Assembly (NCBI RefSeq): GCF_046025915.1
Contig: NZ_JAQQFR010000001.1
Location: 248,001 to 312,000, forward strand
DNA length: 64,000 nucleotides
Direction: 5' to 3'
Origin: Herbaspirillum rhizosphaerae_A
GTDB taxonomy: Bacteria; Pseudomonadota; Gammaproteobacteria; Burkholderiales; Burkholderiaceae_D
The notes under the pieces are model-generated. The model did no database searches, was not told the origin of the DNA, and saw nothing but the letters and a program-made list of their open reading frames with translations. This document shows positions 52,439 through 60,213 of the stretch, one piece after another. Each line of letters starts with the position of its first letter. The first letter of the stretch is position 1. Made by a program: the position numbers and the translations under genes.

Positions 52439-53470
52439 TTAGCGCAGCATGGTTTCCAGTAAAGGCATATCGATGTTGCCGCCGGACAGAACGAGCACGG
52501 TGTTGCCGCCATTGAGCGCGAGCTTTCCCGCGAGGACAGCCGCCAGCGCGACGCAGCCGCCAGGCTCCACCAAGACGTGAAGTTGCTCCAGCGCGAAACG
52601 AATCGCTGCGGCGACTTCTTCATCGCTTACGGCCACCGCACCGGTCAGGGCGTGCCGATTGATTTCATAGGGTAATTCGGCAGGGGTCACGGCTTGCAGT
52701 GCGTCGCAGATCGATTGGCTGCCGGCCGGGTTGCTTTCGCGGCGGCCGCTGGCGAGCGAGCGCACGGTGTCGTCGAAGTCCCCCGGCTCGACCGCAAAGA
52801 TGCCTGTCGATGGCGACAGGGCCTTGAGCACCAGACTGCTGCCGGCAGCGAGCCCGCCGCCACCACAAGGCGTGATGAAGTTGTCCAGCCCCTCTTCCGT
52901 TTCACGTTGCAGATCGGCGATTGCTTCGAGGATGACGGTACCTTGTCCGGCGAGCACGTCAGGATGATCACCCGGTGGAATCAGGGTGCCGCCGGTTTCT
53001 TCCAGTATCTGCATGCCGATTGCTTCGCGGCTTTCGTGACGGCGATCATATTGCCTGACCTCGGCACCCTGCTTCAAGGCGCCGAGAATCTTGTTCTTCG
53101 GCGCATCGGATGGCATGACGATGGTGGCTTTTGTATTGAGTTGCTTCGCCGCCCAGGCGATCGCCTGTCCGTGATTGCCGGTCGAATAGGCGATGACGCC
53201 GCGGGATCGTTGGTCCGGCGACATGCTCAGCAATGCATTGAATGCACCGCGCGCCTTGAACGAGCCGGTGATCTGCAGGTTTTCTGCTTTCAGCCAGACG
53301 CGTGCGCCGGCGATTTCATCGAGCACGGGAGAGCGCAGCAAAGGCGTGCGGCGGACGTGGTCTCTGATGCGTTGTGCGGCCTGTTCGACATCATGAAATA
53401 CAGGCACCTTGATTTCACCGAGCAATGAATGCCGGATACTCTGACTCGGGTTGGCGTGCAGGGCATGCAT
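52439..53470 (-). CDS. Threonine/serine dehydratase-like PLP enzyme
   Basis: 343 residues of fold type II. PLP lysine in ENLQITGSFKARGAFNALLS, cofactor Asn in YSTGNHGQAIAWAAKQL, phosphate loop PCGGGGLAAGSSLVL and the C-terminal VLSGGNIDMP. No ACT domain, so catabolic rather than biosynthetic. Family members deaminate threonine, serine or 3-hydroxyaspartate, or act as EutB-like enzymes in hydroxyectoine use. It is followed by a VOC gene and preceded by a binding protein and a HAD dehalogenase under one GntR site, pointing to use of an amino-acid-like compound. Serine racemase activity is also possible. Confidence 0.88.
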   Translation of the reverse strand: MHALHANPSQSIRHSLLGEIKVPVFHDVEQAAQRIRDHVRRTPLLRSPVLDEIAGARVWLKAENLQITGSFKARGAFNALLSMSPDQRSRGVIAYSTGNHGQAIAWAAKQLNTKATIVMPSDAPKNKILGALKQGAEVRQYDRRHESREAIGMQILEETGGTLIPPGDHPDVLAGQGTVILEAIADLQRETEEGLDNFITPCGGGGLAAGSSLVLKALSPSTGIFAVEPGDFDDTVRSLASGRRESNPAGSQSICDALQAVTPAELPYEINRHALTGAVAVSDEEVAAAIRFALEQLHVLVEPGGCVALAAVLAGKLALNGGNTVLVLSGGNIDMPLLETMLR

Positions 53471-53550
53471 GGAAATGCCTCAATGGATAAGTTTAGGTAA
53501 GCACCATGCGCCGCCCAAAAGTTGGGACGGCACATGGCCACGTGATGCAA

Positions 53551-54456
53551 TCACTCGGGAATGGCGTTGATGTCGAAAGCCGCTTTGGTCAACGGCGAGA
53601 GCGGCATGTTCAGCTGGCCGAACCATTTGTCGTACATGACTTTTCCATCGCCGTTACGGAATTTCTCTGCGATCGTGCGATTGATGATGGCCAGCAGCGT
53701 CGAGTTATTTTTTGCGACCATGATCCCGTAAGGCAGGTAAGACAAGGGACGGCCGGTGATCCGGAATTCCGCCGGATTCTTCGCGTCTTTCCGCAGTCCA
53801 TAGAGGATGGTGTTGTCCGTGATGTAGGCATCGGCGCGGCCGGTCTGTACGGCGAGGAATCCTTCCGCCTGGTCGCGTACCGACATGAGGCGCATGTTCA
53901 GATGCTTTTTGTTGTTGATGCTTGTCAGCATTGCCAGGCTGGTAGAAGCATTGGGTAACGCGACTACTTTGCCGGCGAGGTCTTCCAGCTCTTTGATGGA
54001 CGAGGATGCCTTGACCAGAAGCTGATCTGAGGCGACCGCCGTCACATACGAGAAATCGACCTGTCTCTGGCGCGTCAGCGTATTGACGGTGGAGCCGCAT
54101 TCCATGTCGATGGTGGCGTTCTGGATCAAAGGGATGCGTGTGGAGAGGTCGACTGATTGCATGACCACCTCCAGCGACGGCAGATTCAACTCCTTCTTCA
54201 GGGACTCCACCACGGCTTCGCACAATTCCACGCTATAGCCGGTCGGCTTCTGATTGGCATCCAGATAAGAGAACGGCACGCTGAAGTCGCGCACCCCGAT
54301 CTTCACTTTGTTGCTTGCCTTGATGCGCGCGATGGTCGAATCCGCTGTTTGCGCCTGGGCCTGAAGCTGAACGCCGCTGCAAAACAAAGCGGCCACGATA
54401 GCGATACTGCCTGCGAATTTGCTGCAGGTTTTCGATTCTGCGTTCTTGCCGGTCAT
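53551..54456 (-). CDS. Family 3 ABC substrate-binding protein (glutamate/aspartate-like)
   Basis: 301 residues with a signal peptide (SIAIVAALFCSGVQLQAQA, cut before QTAD). Landmarks: NKVKIGVRDFSVPFSYLDAN, PTGYSVELCEAVVESLKKEL, DMECGSTVNTLTRQRQVDFS (the GltI-type ECG-S-T-N-T motif, with substrate Thr) and ADAYITDNTILYGL. These match the GltI/DEBP group for acidic amino acids. Permease and ATPase genes are not adjacent. It is the second gene of the operon with HAD and dehydratase. Confidence 0.88.
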   Translation of the reverse strand: MTGKNAESKTCSKFAGSIAIVAALFCSGVQLQAQAQTADSTIARIKASNKVKIGVRDFSVPFSYLDANQKPTGYSVELCEAVVESLKKELNLPSLEVVMQSVDLSTRIPLIQNATIDMECGSTVNTLTRQRQVDFSYVTAVASDQLLVKASSSIKELEDLAGKVVALPNASTSLAMLTSINNKKHLNMRLMSVRDQAEGFLAVQTGRADAYITDNTILYGLRKDAKNPAEFRITGRPLSYLPYGIMVAKNNSTLLAIINRTIAEKFRNGDGKVMYDKWFGQLNMPLSPLTKAAFDINAIPE

Positions 54457-54544
54457 ACCATTCTCCCGTTTGAAAACTAGTTGAGTGCGAGGTTGAGTCC
54501 AAACTTAAGTACAAGCTCGGATTTCATCTGGATTGCGATTACGA

Positions 54545-55270
54545 TCACGCCAACGCCAGATGCGCCTGGTGATAGAGCGCCAGTTCCTGCATCGTGTCGA
54601 AGCTGAGGTCGGGCTTGGCGCCGACTGCGTCTTCCGGGCGTGAGCCGAGACTACGGCCCGGACGTTTGATCCAGACGTTCGACAGGCCAAGCTGATTTGC
54701 CGGAATGACGTCGGCACGCAGGCTCTGGCCTACGTGCAGAATTCTTTCTTTGGGAATGCCTAAAGCAGCGAAGCTTTCAAATGCTGCATGAAAATGCGCG
54801 TGATCCGGTTTGTAGGCGTTCACGTTTTCGGCGGTGACGACAACGTCGGCCTTGATGCCCAGTTTGCGTTCGGAGAATTGAATCGAGGTGTTGTCGATGT
54901 TGCTTAGCAGGCCGATCTTGAAGTGCTGTTGCAGATGCGCCATGGCGGCGCGTGTGTCGGCGAACGTTGGCCATAGCATCACGGAGTTGGCGTACACCTC
55001 GCGCTCTTGCGCGTTCTCGGGAATCCCGTAGTTACGGCAGAACTGGCCATAGGCGGCCCGCAACACGTCGGGATACAACAAGGCGGGACGCTGCTTTTGC
55101 AGAGCGGCCCGCGCCTTGTCGAATTCCATCAGCAATTGCTCGTCGGACAGCGTGACGCCGTACTGGTCGGCGGTGCTGTGAAACATGGAAATGATCGTGG
55201 GTTCCCAGTCGATCAGGGTGCCGTAGACGTCAAACGTCAAGGCGTCGAATTGCGTCAGGTCTAGTTTCAT
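54545..55270 (-). CDS. HAD-type (S)-2-haloacid dehalogenase-like hydrolase
   Basis: 241 residues from the ATG at 55270 (AAGGAAG 6-12 nt upstream). HAD motif I is DALTFDVYGTLIDW (nucleophile Asp), motif II LLSNIDNTS, motif III lysine NAYKPDHAHF and motif IV HVGQSLRADVIPANQLGL. The cap region (SDEQLLMEFDKARAALQKQR) is of the type II dehalogenase size. Some members are phosphatases or act on other organic acids, so dehalogenation is not proven. First gene of the minus-strand operon controlled from the double operator at 55288-55329. Confidence 0.85.
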   Translation of the reverse strand: MKLDLTQFDALTFDVYGTLIDWEPTIISMFHSTADQYGVTLSDEQLLMEFDKARAALQKQRPALLYPDVLRAAYGQFCRNYGIPENAQEREVYANSVMLWPTFADTRAAMAHLQQHFKIGLLSNIDNTSIQFSERKLGIKADVVVTAENVNAYKPDHAHFHAAFESFAALGIPKERILHVGQSLRADVIPANQLGLSNVWIKRPGRSLGSRPEDAVGAKPDLSFDTMQELALYHQAHLALA

Positions 55271-55287
55271 GTGACTTCCTTTCATTA

Positions 55288-55329
55288 ATCGATTATCGAT
55301 AATTGATAATGCTATTATCGATAATCGAT
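55288..55329. promoter_or_regulatory. Double palindromic operator between dehalogenase and GntR genes
   Basis: ATCGATTATCGATAAT (55288-55303) and its exact reverse complement (55314-55329) flank a 10-nt spacer. Each arm holds the self-complementary 12-mer ATTATCGATAAT (55292-55303 and 55314-55325). The start-to-start distance is 22 bp, two helical turns, so two GntR dimers could bind side by side on one DNA face. The element fills the 101-bp region between divergent starts and should control both. Confidence 0.85.
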
Positions 55330-55371
55330 GACGTCAACCAAATTTGTTAAAATGTCGCCCGAGAGGTGAAC

Positions 55372-56055
55372 ATGAAAATATTGGAATCATTTGCACAGGA
55401 CGTCATTGCCAAACGGCAACCTGCCACCGCGTCGATCGCCGATGCGCTGCGCGATGCCATTCTGAAAGGCGTGCTCAAGGGCGGCGAGCCTTTGCGCCAG
55501 GACGCCATTGCGAAGCAGTTCGCGGTCAGCCAGGTCACGGTTCGCGAGGCGTTGCGGATCCTGGAACATGAAGGATTGGTGGAGGTCGCGGCGCGGCGCG
55601 GCGCCGTGGTGTATTCACTGTCGCCGGACGATGTGGCAGAAATCACCGACTTGCGCGCCACGCTCGAAGGCAGCCTGATCAAGGCGGCGATGCCATCTCT
55701 GAATGCACAGGATTTTGAAATGGCTCAAGCGACGATCAGGCAGCTTGAACAAACCAGCGATATCGACGAGCTGATTGCGCTAAACGTGGTTTTTCACAAA
55801 TGTCTCTATGGCAAAGCCAACCGCCCGCGCACGACGGCCATTCTCGACCGCCTGAGAATCAGCCTGGAACCCTACTTGCGCCTGCTATGGAACAAGACCG
55901 GCTACAAGAGACAATCGCAGGACGATCATAAAAAGATTCTTGAGCTGTGCCGGGAAAAGAAAATTGCCGAGGTGGAGAAATTCCTCAGAGTGCATATCGA
56001 GAAAACTGGTCGCGAGATTGAGGATTTGCTCAAGAGCCTTGCAACGAACAGCTGA
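55372..56055 (+). CDS. GntR-family regulator with FCD domain
   Basis: 227 residues from the ATG at 55372 with GAGAGG at 55361-55366; a GTG at 55366 would add two residues. HTH: ALRDAILKGVLKGGEPLRQD, AIAKQFAVSQVTVREALRIL, EHEGLVEVAARRGAVVYSLS. The FCD domain has ITDLRATLEGSLIKAAM, NVVFHKCLYG and VEKFLRVHIEKTGREIEDLL. It is divergent from the HAD/binding-protein/dehydratase operon and almost certainly controls it through the adjacent double palindrome. Confidence 0.9.
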   Translation: MKILESFAQDVIAKRQPATASIADALRDAILKGVLKGGEPLRQDAIAKQFAVSQVTVREALRILEHEGLVEVAARRGAVVYSLSPDDVAEITDLRATLEGSLIKAAMPSLNAQDFEMAQATIRQLEQTSDIDELIALNVVFHKCLYGKANRPRTTAILDRLRISLEPYLRLLWNKTGYKRQSQDDHKKILELCREKKIAEVEKFLRVHIEKTGREIEDLLKSLATNS

Positions 56056-56427
56056 CGGCTGACCGCCCTCATCTTTGCATCTGCCTTCGCATCTGCAATT
56101 GGCGCAGGCTGAATGTGTTTTCACATCGGCTGCGCCTCAATCCCTCGTTGACCTGAAGCGCCCTTCTGGCTTCCCCCGCTCCTTCCCCCCTGCTGCCGAC
56201 CACTTCGGCATAAGCGCTCGCACCAATACGCTTGCGGCTAACTGCCCTCCCGCTGTTTCACTACGCCAACGCTCCTCAGGAATTCCCCGATGGAATTGAC
56301 AAGCATGTCAGGTTTCCCCCGATACCTGCGGGTATGTGGAAAACGTAAAGTTCACCTGTGCCCGGCGAATTCGAAATTCTTGTAATCGGACAAGAACGAA
56401 AGCGCCAATCAATCAGGAGAGAATGCC
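56056..56427. other. 372-bp intergenic region
   Basis: C- and T-rich stretches (CTTCCCCCGCTCCTTCCCCCC near 56171, given in part) and GTCAGGTTTCCCCCGATACC are seen; no ORF, terminator or clear palindrome. The promoter of the secreted protein gene at 56428 must lie here but no consensus is convincing. The ribosome site is AGGAGAGA at 56412-56419. Confidence 0.5.
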
Positions 56428-56925
56428 ATGTTCACCATCAACAAAAATCGTGTCATCTGCGCCACCCTCGCTGCCGCCATGTTGGCTTCCGGCGCTCCGG
56501 TCATGGCTGCTACCGCAACTGGCACCCTGGTTGTCACTGCAACCGTGTTGGCCTCCTGCACTGTGGTCGGTTCGACCATCGCCTTCGGCAACTACACCAG
56601 CTCGCAAGTTGACCAAACCGGCAACATTGCAGTGCTCTGCACCAACGGTACTTCGTACACCATCGGCCTGGATGCAGGCGCCGGCACCGGCGCTACCACC
56701 AGCGTGCGCAAACTGACCGGCTCGCTGGGCGGCAACCTGAACTACGCGCTGTATCGCGATTCCGGCCGCACCAACAACTGGGGTTCGACTATCGGCACCG
56801 ACACACAAGCCGGCACCGGCAACGGCCTGATCCAAAACCTGACTGTCTACGGCCGTATCGCCAGCGCACAGACCCCGCTGGCCGGCGTCTATACGGACAC
56901 AGTGACGGTTACGCTGACTTACTGA
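56428..56925 (+). CDS. Spore coat protein U-domain secreted protein
   Basis: 165 residues with a signal peptide (VICATLAAAMLASGAPVMA, cut before ATATG). The SCPU/pilin-like fold is seen in GTLVVTATVLASCTVVGSTI, FGNYTSSQVDQTGNIAVLCT, YTIGLDAGAGTGATTSVRKL and YGRIASAQTPLAGVYTDTVT-VTLTY, with two Cys that normally form a disulfide. Family members are secreted through chaperone-usher systems and form archaic pili or biofilm fibres. No usher or chaperone gene is near, so it is either an orphan subunit or served by a distant cluster. Confidence 0.88.
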   Translation: MFTINKNRVICATLAAAMLASGAPVMAATATGTLVVTATVLASCTVVGSTIAFGNYTSSQVDQTGNIAVLCTNGTSYTIGLDAGAGTGATTSVRKLTGSLGGNLNYALYRDSGRTNNWGSTIGTDTQAGTGNGLIQNLTVYGRIASAQTPLAGVYTDTVTVTLTY

Positions 56926-56943
56926 TTCAGTTTCACAGCAAGC

Positions 56944-56981
56944 AAAAAGCCCGGCATCAGTGCATGATGTCGGGCTTTTTT
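56944..56981. terminator. Bidirectional intrinsic terminator
   Basis: AAAAAGCCCG-GCATCA and TGATGTCGGGCTTTTTT pair with one G/T mismatch near the loop (GTGCA). T-runs on both strands suit the converging secreted-protein and HutG-like genes. Confidence 0.9.
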
Positions 56982-57021
56982 CATTAGGCAACGAGGCAAT
57001 GAAACCGCAAAGTGGCCTGCG

Positions 57022-57828
57022 TCAAGGTCGCGGCAAGGCCTGCAGCGCAGCCTCCATGATGACCCGGATAACCGGAGCGGACTCTTGCGCCAGGTCTGGC
57101 CGATAGCCGAAAGGCGGTGTTTCGTTCATGTAAGTCGACTGGCACATTTCCAGCTGCACAGCGTGGATATTGTCTTGCGGCCGTCCATAGTTGCGAGTGA
57201 TGTAGCCGCCTTTGAAGCGGCCGTTCATTACCGAGGTAAAGCGCTGGCCGACGGCGACAGCCGCTGCACGTTCAATGGCGTCTTGCACCGCAGGAGCGCA
57301 GCTGCGCCCCTCGTTGGTCCCGAGGTTGAAATCAGGCAGCTTGCCGTCGAACAGACGCGGCAAACGGCTCGCGATGGAATGTGCATCCCACAGCAACACG
57401 GCGCCATGCAGTGCACGCAGTCGCGCAAGTTCCGCCTGTAACTGGTCGTGGTAGGGACGCCAGTATGTCGCCAGGCGCTCGGCGATCTCTTCTTTTGTGG
57501 GGGCCTGACCGTCCTGATAGATCGATTCACCGGGAAAGGTTTCGGTCGGACAAAGCGATGTGGTCGCTTGGCCGGGATACAGGCTCTCGTCACCAGGCGG
57601 ACGATTGAGGTCGATCACATAGCGCGAGTGCGTCGCCTGCAAGATGCTCGCGCCCATCGATTTGGCGAAATCATAAAGCTGCGCCAAATGCCAGTCGGTA
57701 TCCGCCAGCAGATTCGCAGCGGGCGTCAGGCGATTGGCGATCCCGTCGGGGATGTGCGTGCCCATGTGAGGTATGGAAATGAGCAGGGGCTGCTCTCCAC
57801 GTGTGAGATTGAAAAAATCGACTGCCAT
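57022..57828 (-). CDS. hutG: N-formylglutamate amidohydrolase (HutG type)
   Basis: 268 residues from the ATG at 57828 (CGGAG upstream); six more codons are open. The family pattern is present: LLISIPHMGTHIPDGIANRL, DTDWHLAQLYDFAKSMGASI, HSRYVIDLNRPPGDESLYPG, LLWDAHSIASRLPRLFDGKL, PDFNLGTNEGRSCAPAVQDA and GGYITRNYGRPQDNIHAVQL-EMCQSTYMNE, with the His/Asp/Glu metal ligands in order. It hydrolyses N-formylglutamate to formate and glutamate, the last step of one histidine degradation route. No other hut genes are here, so another N-acyl amino acid could be the substrate. Confidence 0.9.
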   Translation of the reverse strand: MAVDFFNLTRGEQPLLISIPHMGTHIPDGIANRLTPAANLLADTDWHLAQLYDFAKSMGASILQATHSRYVIDLNRPPGDESLYPGQATTSLCPTETFPGESIYQDGQAPTKEEIAERLATYWRPYHDQLQAELARLRALHGAVLLWDAHSIASRLPRLFDGKLPDFNLGTNEGRSCAPAVQDAIERAAAVAVGQRFTSVMNGRFKGGYITRNYGRPQDNIHAVQLEMCQSTYMNETPPFGYRPDLAQESAPVIRVIMEAALQALPRP

Positions 57829-57929
57829 TGCTGCTCCGTTCATCATTCAATCAATATGCCGCGACTGCGCTCGTGCCTGCCGAACACGACAGGCAAAGCG
57901 GATCTGGCCATGCTGGTGCGTCAGATGCG

Positions 57930-58220
57930 TCAGCTCACCGGGATCAGTTTGCTGATCTGCAGATCGGCGCGGTCCTTCAAGGCACCACCGAGGGTTGCCA
58001 ATGCCGCACCGCGTCCATGCGCCTCCAGATCTGCCATGCTGCTCCAGCGCTCAATCATGATCAGCCGGTTCGGTTCATCCATATCTTCGTGCAACACATA
58101 TTGTTCGCAACCTGGTTCCAGGCGCACCGCAGCTACAGCCGTGCGCAGCGCGTCGATAACCGCCTGGCGATGGCCCGCATGCGCGGTGATGGTGGCGACG
58201 ACGGCGATGGGTTGAGTCAT
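57930..58220 (-). CDS. Antibiotic biosynthesis monooxygenase (ABM) domain protein
   Basis: 96 residues, a single ABM domain: AVVATITAHAGHRQAVIDAL, VRLEPGCEQYVLHEDMDEPN, RLIMIERWSSMADLEAHGRG and HGRGAALATLGGALKDRADL. E-P-G-C and F/Y-x-x-x-E-x-W patterns are typical of YgiN-like quinol monooxygenases. Such small proteins act as cofactorless monooxygenases or in quinone stress. It is co-directional with the SDR genes upstream, separated from them by a weak hairpin. Confidence 0.85.
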   Translation of the reverse strand: MTQPIAVVATITAHAGHRQAVIDALRTAVAAVRLEPGCEQYVLHEDMDEPNRLIMIERWSSMADLEAHGRGAALATLGGALKDRADLQISKLIPVS

Positions 58221-58320
58221 TTTGGTTTCCTAGCGTGGTGAATACGTCCGGCCATTGTCGCTGATATTGGCACATGGCGTCGGCAGGCCCGATTTGTTTC
58301 AGTTTCAATGAAAAATGACA

Positions 58321-58347
58321 AATCCCCGCCCTGAACAGGCGGCGATT
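58321..58347 (-). terminator. Weak hairpin after the first SDR gene
   Basis: AATCCCCGCC (58321-58330) pairs with GGCGGCGATT (58338-58347), one mismatch, 7-nt loop. On the minus strand it is followed by TTGTCATTTTTC, which is only moderately T-rich. It lies 44 bp beyond the stop of the SDR gene at 58391. Confidence 0.5.
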
Positions 58348-58390
58348 TGCTACACGATCCAGATCGAAATCAGACCAGCATCTGACGAGG

Positions 58391-59149
58391 TCAAACTGGA
58401 ATCGGATTCTCAATCAGCGACAAGTTGAAGCCGGTGAACATGGCGTGTTCGCCCGGGCCCGGATTGGCGCGCAGCGGACGTACCGCTTCGACGATCACTT
58501 CCTCGGCGTCGCTTTCCAGCGCAACCATGGTCTCCGCGATGAAAGCGTCGAGCGGCATGGCGCGCGGATCGCCGCTCTTCCTGACCAGATCAGTATCCAC
58601 CCATGGCGGGGCGATCTCTTGCACGCGTACGGCGGTGTCACGCAACATGAAGCGCTGTGACATCGCATACGAATGCAACGCGGCCTTGGACGCCGAATAC
58701 ACCGCCGTCGTCGCCAGCGGAATGTACGCCAGCACGGACGTGTTGTGAATGATGGTCGCACGCGGCTGACGCTTGAGCTGATCAATCAGCGCCGAAGTCA
58801 GACGAATCGGGCCAAGCAGGTTGGTATCGAGAATGCTGCGCGATACCTCGTCGTCGATCCGTGCACCGGCGTCGTCGAAGGGCATGATGCCGGCGTTGTT
58901 GATCAGCACGTTCAGCGCCGGATAACGCGCCGTCAGCGTCTTTGCAGCGGCATCGATGCTGGCCGGGTCGGCGATGTCGATCTCGATGGAAGCCATGCCG
59001 GGATTGGCGGCGACGACTTCATCCAGCAGTGCTTTGCGACGACCGCCGATGATGACGGTGTTGCCGCGTGCGTGCAGCGCTTCGGCCAGTCCGCGGCCGA
59101 TGCCGGAGGCGCCGCCGGTGATGAAGATGGTGTTGTCGGTGAGTTTCAT
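58391..59149 (-). CDS. SDR-family oxidoreductase (DltE-like)
   Basis: 252 residues from the ATG at 59149; an extension of 46 codons reaches into the neighbouring gene without a ribosome site. Cofactor motif IFITGGASGIGRGLAEALHA, then VIIGGRRKALLDEVVA; LNVLINNAGIMPFDDAGARI; catalytic Ser in ATIIHNTSVLAYIPLAT and Tyr-x-x-x-Lys in AVYSASKAALHSYA. The GGRR after strand 2 suggests NADPH. It lies 61 bp downstream of another SDR gene on the same strand, probably one transcript. Confidence 0.9.
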   Translation of the reverse strand: MKLTDNTIFITGGASGIGRGLAEALHARGNTVIIGGRRKALLDEVVAANPGMASIEIDIADPASIDAAAKTLTARYPALNVLINNAGIMPFDDAGARIDDEVSRSILDTNLLGPIRLTSALIDQLKRQPRATIIHNTSVLAYIPLATTAVYSASKAALHSYAMSQRFMLRDTAVRVQEIAPPWVDTDLVRKSGDPRAMPLDAFIAETMVALESDAEEVIVEAVRPLRANPGPGEHAMFTGFNLSLIENPIPV

Positions 59150-59210
59150 GATGGCTCTTTCGTTAATTGAGTAAATTGAGTAAATTGATAAGGAAGTCGG
59201 GCTGACGGGA

Positions 59211-60011
59211 TCAGTTCGCAGTGAGGTAACGTGGCGCCACGGCCTTGTTCGACAAATGTGCCGACATGATCTGGCGGGCAGCTTCATAGGCTTCCCACTC
59301 GCTCACATCGGGCAGCGAAGGAATCGTGATCAGCTCGCCGCGATCAAATCCGACCAGCGCGGCGTCGACCATGTTTTCCGCAGTCATGACGATATTCGGG
59401 TCGAGATGCTCTACCGGCAATCCGCCCAGCTCCCAGAATTCAGTCGCGGTGGCACCAGGCAACACGGCCTGAACGCGCACGCCTTGTGCGGCCAGTTCGT
59501 GGTGCAGCGATTGGCTGAAGGCGTAGACGAATGCCTTGCTGCCGCCATAGACGCCATTGAGGACTTCCGGTGCAATACCAACGATGGACGCGATATTGAT
59601 GATCCGGCCCTTGCCGCGTGCCACGAAGCCCGGTACTGCGGCGTAAGTCAGACGGGTCAGTGCAGTGACGTTCAGGTCGATAAGTTGCGTCATCTTGTCG
59701 ATGTCGCTCGACAGCAGCGGCGTGTGGGTACCGATGCCGGCGTTGTTGACCAGCAAGGTGATGCTGGCGTCGTTGCGCAGCTTGGCTTCTACCTGCGCCA
59801 GCGAGGACCTGTCGTTGAGGTCGGCAACCAGCACCTCGACGGTACGGCGGGTTTCGTTGGTGATGCGGTCGGCCAGTGCGTTGAGGCGGTCACGGTTACG
59901 GGCAACCAGAATCAGGTCGTAACCGCGTTTGGCCAGGCGGTCGGCGTAGATGGCGCCGATGCCCGAAGAGGCGCCGGTGATGAGGGCAGTACCTTGGTGT
60001 GCTTGCGTCAT
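59211..60011 (-). CDS. SDR-family oxidoreductase
   Basis: 266 residues. TALITGASSGIGAIYADRLA, LILVARNRDRLNALADRITN, ITLLVNNAGIGTHTPLLSSD, catalytic Ser in IINIASIVGIAPEVLNGVYG and Tyr-x-x-x-Lys in YGGSKAFVYAFSQ. This is the DHRS7-like/YqjQ-like classical SDR type. It is divergent from the GlxA-type regulator at 60214, which probably controls it together with the next SDR gene. Confidence 0.9.
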   Translation of the reverse strand: MTQAHQGTALITGASSGIGAIYADRLAKRGYDLILVARNRDRLNALADRITNETRRTVEVLVADLNDRSSLAQVEAKLRNDASITLLVNNAGIGTHTPLLSSDIDKMTQLIDLNVTALTRLTYAAVPGFVARGKGRIINIASIVGIAPEVLNGVYGGSKAFVYAFSQSLHHELAAQGVRVQAVLPGATATEFWELGGLPVEHLDPNIVMTAENMVDAALVGFDRGELITIPSLPDVSEWEAYEAARQIMSAHLSNKAVAPRYLTAN

Positions 60012-60139
60012 GATGTTGCTCCTGTGTTGGTCGTGTTTCAGATAAATCAGATACGTCGGATAAGTTGGCCTAAGCGCCGGCTTGAGGACAAATGCTCAGT
60101 TGTTTGAATGCATGGACACATGATAGGGACGCTTGACGT

Positions 60140-60175
60140 TGTCTCAAATGACGTTTATGGTCATGTTTTAAGACA
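60140..60175. promoter_or_regulatory. Imperfect dyad upstream of the AraC-type regulator
   Basis: TGTCTCAAATGAC (60140-60152) and GTCATGTTTTAAGACA (60160-60175) are roughly symmetric, with TGTCT/AGACA ends and GAC/GTC inner blocks. It lies 39-74 bp upstream of the regulator ATG at 60214 and 129-164 bp from the SDR start. Suitable as an operator shared by both genes. Confidence 0.5.
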
Positions 60176-60213
60176 TAGGCCGATATTCAGACAATATTGG
60201 ACAAGGAACAAAC

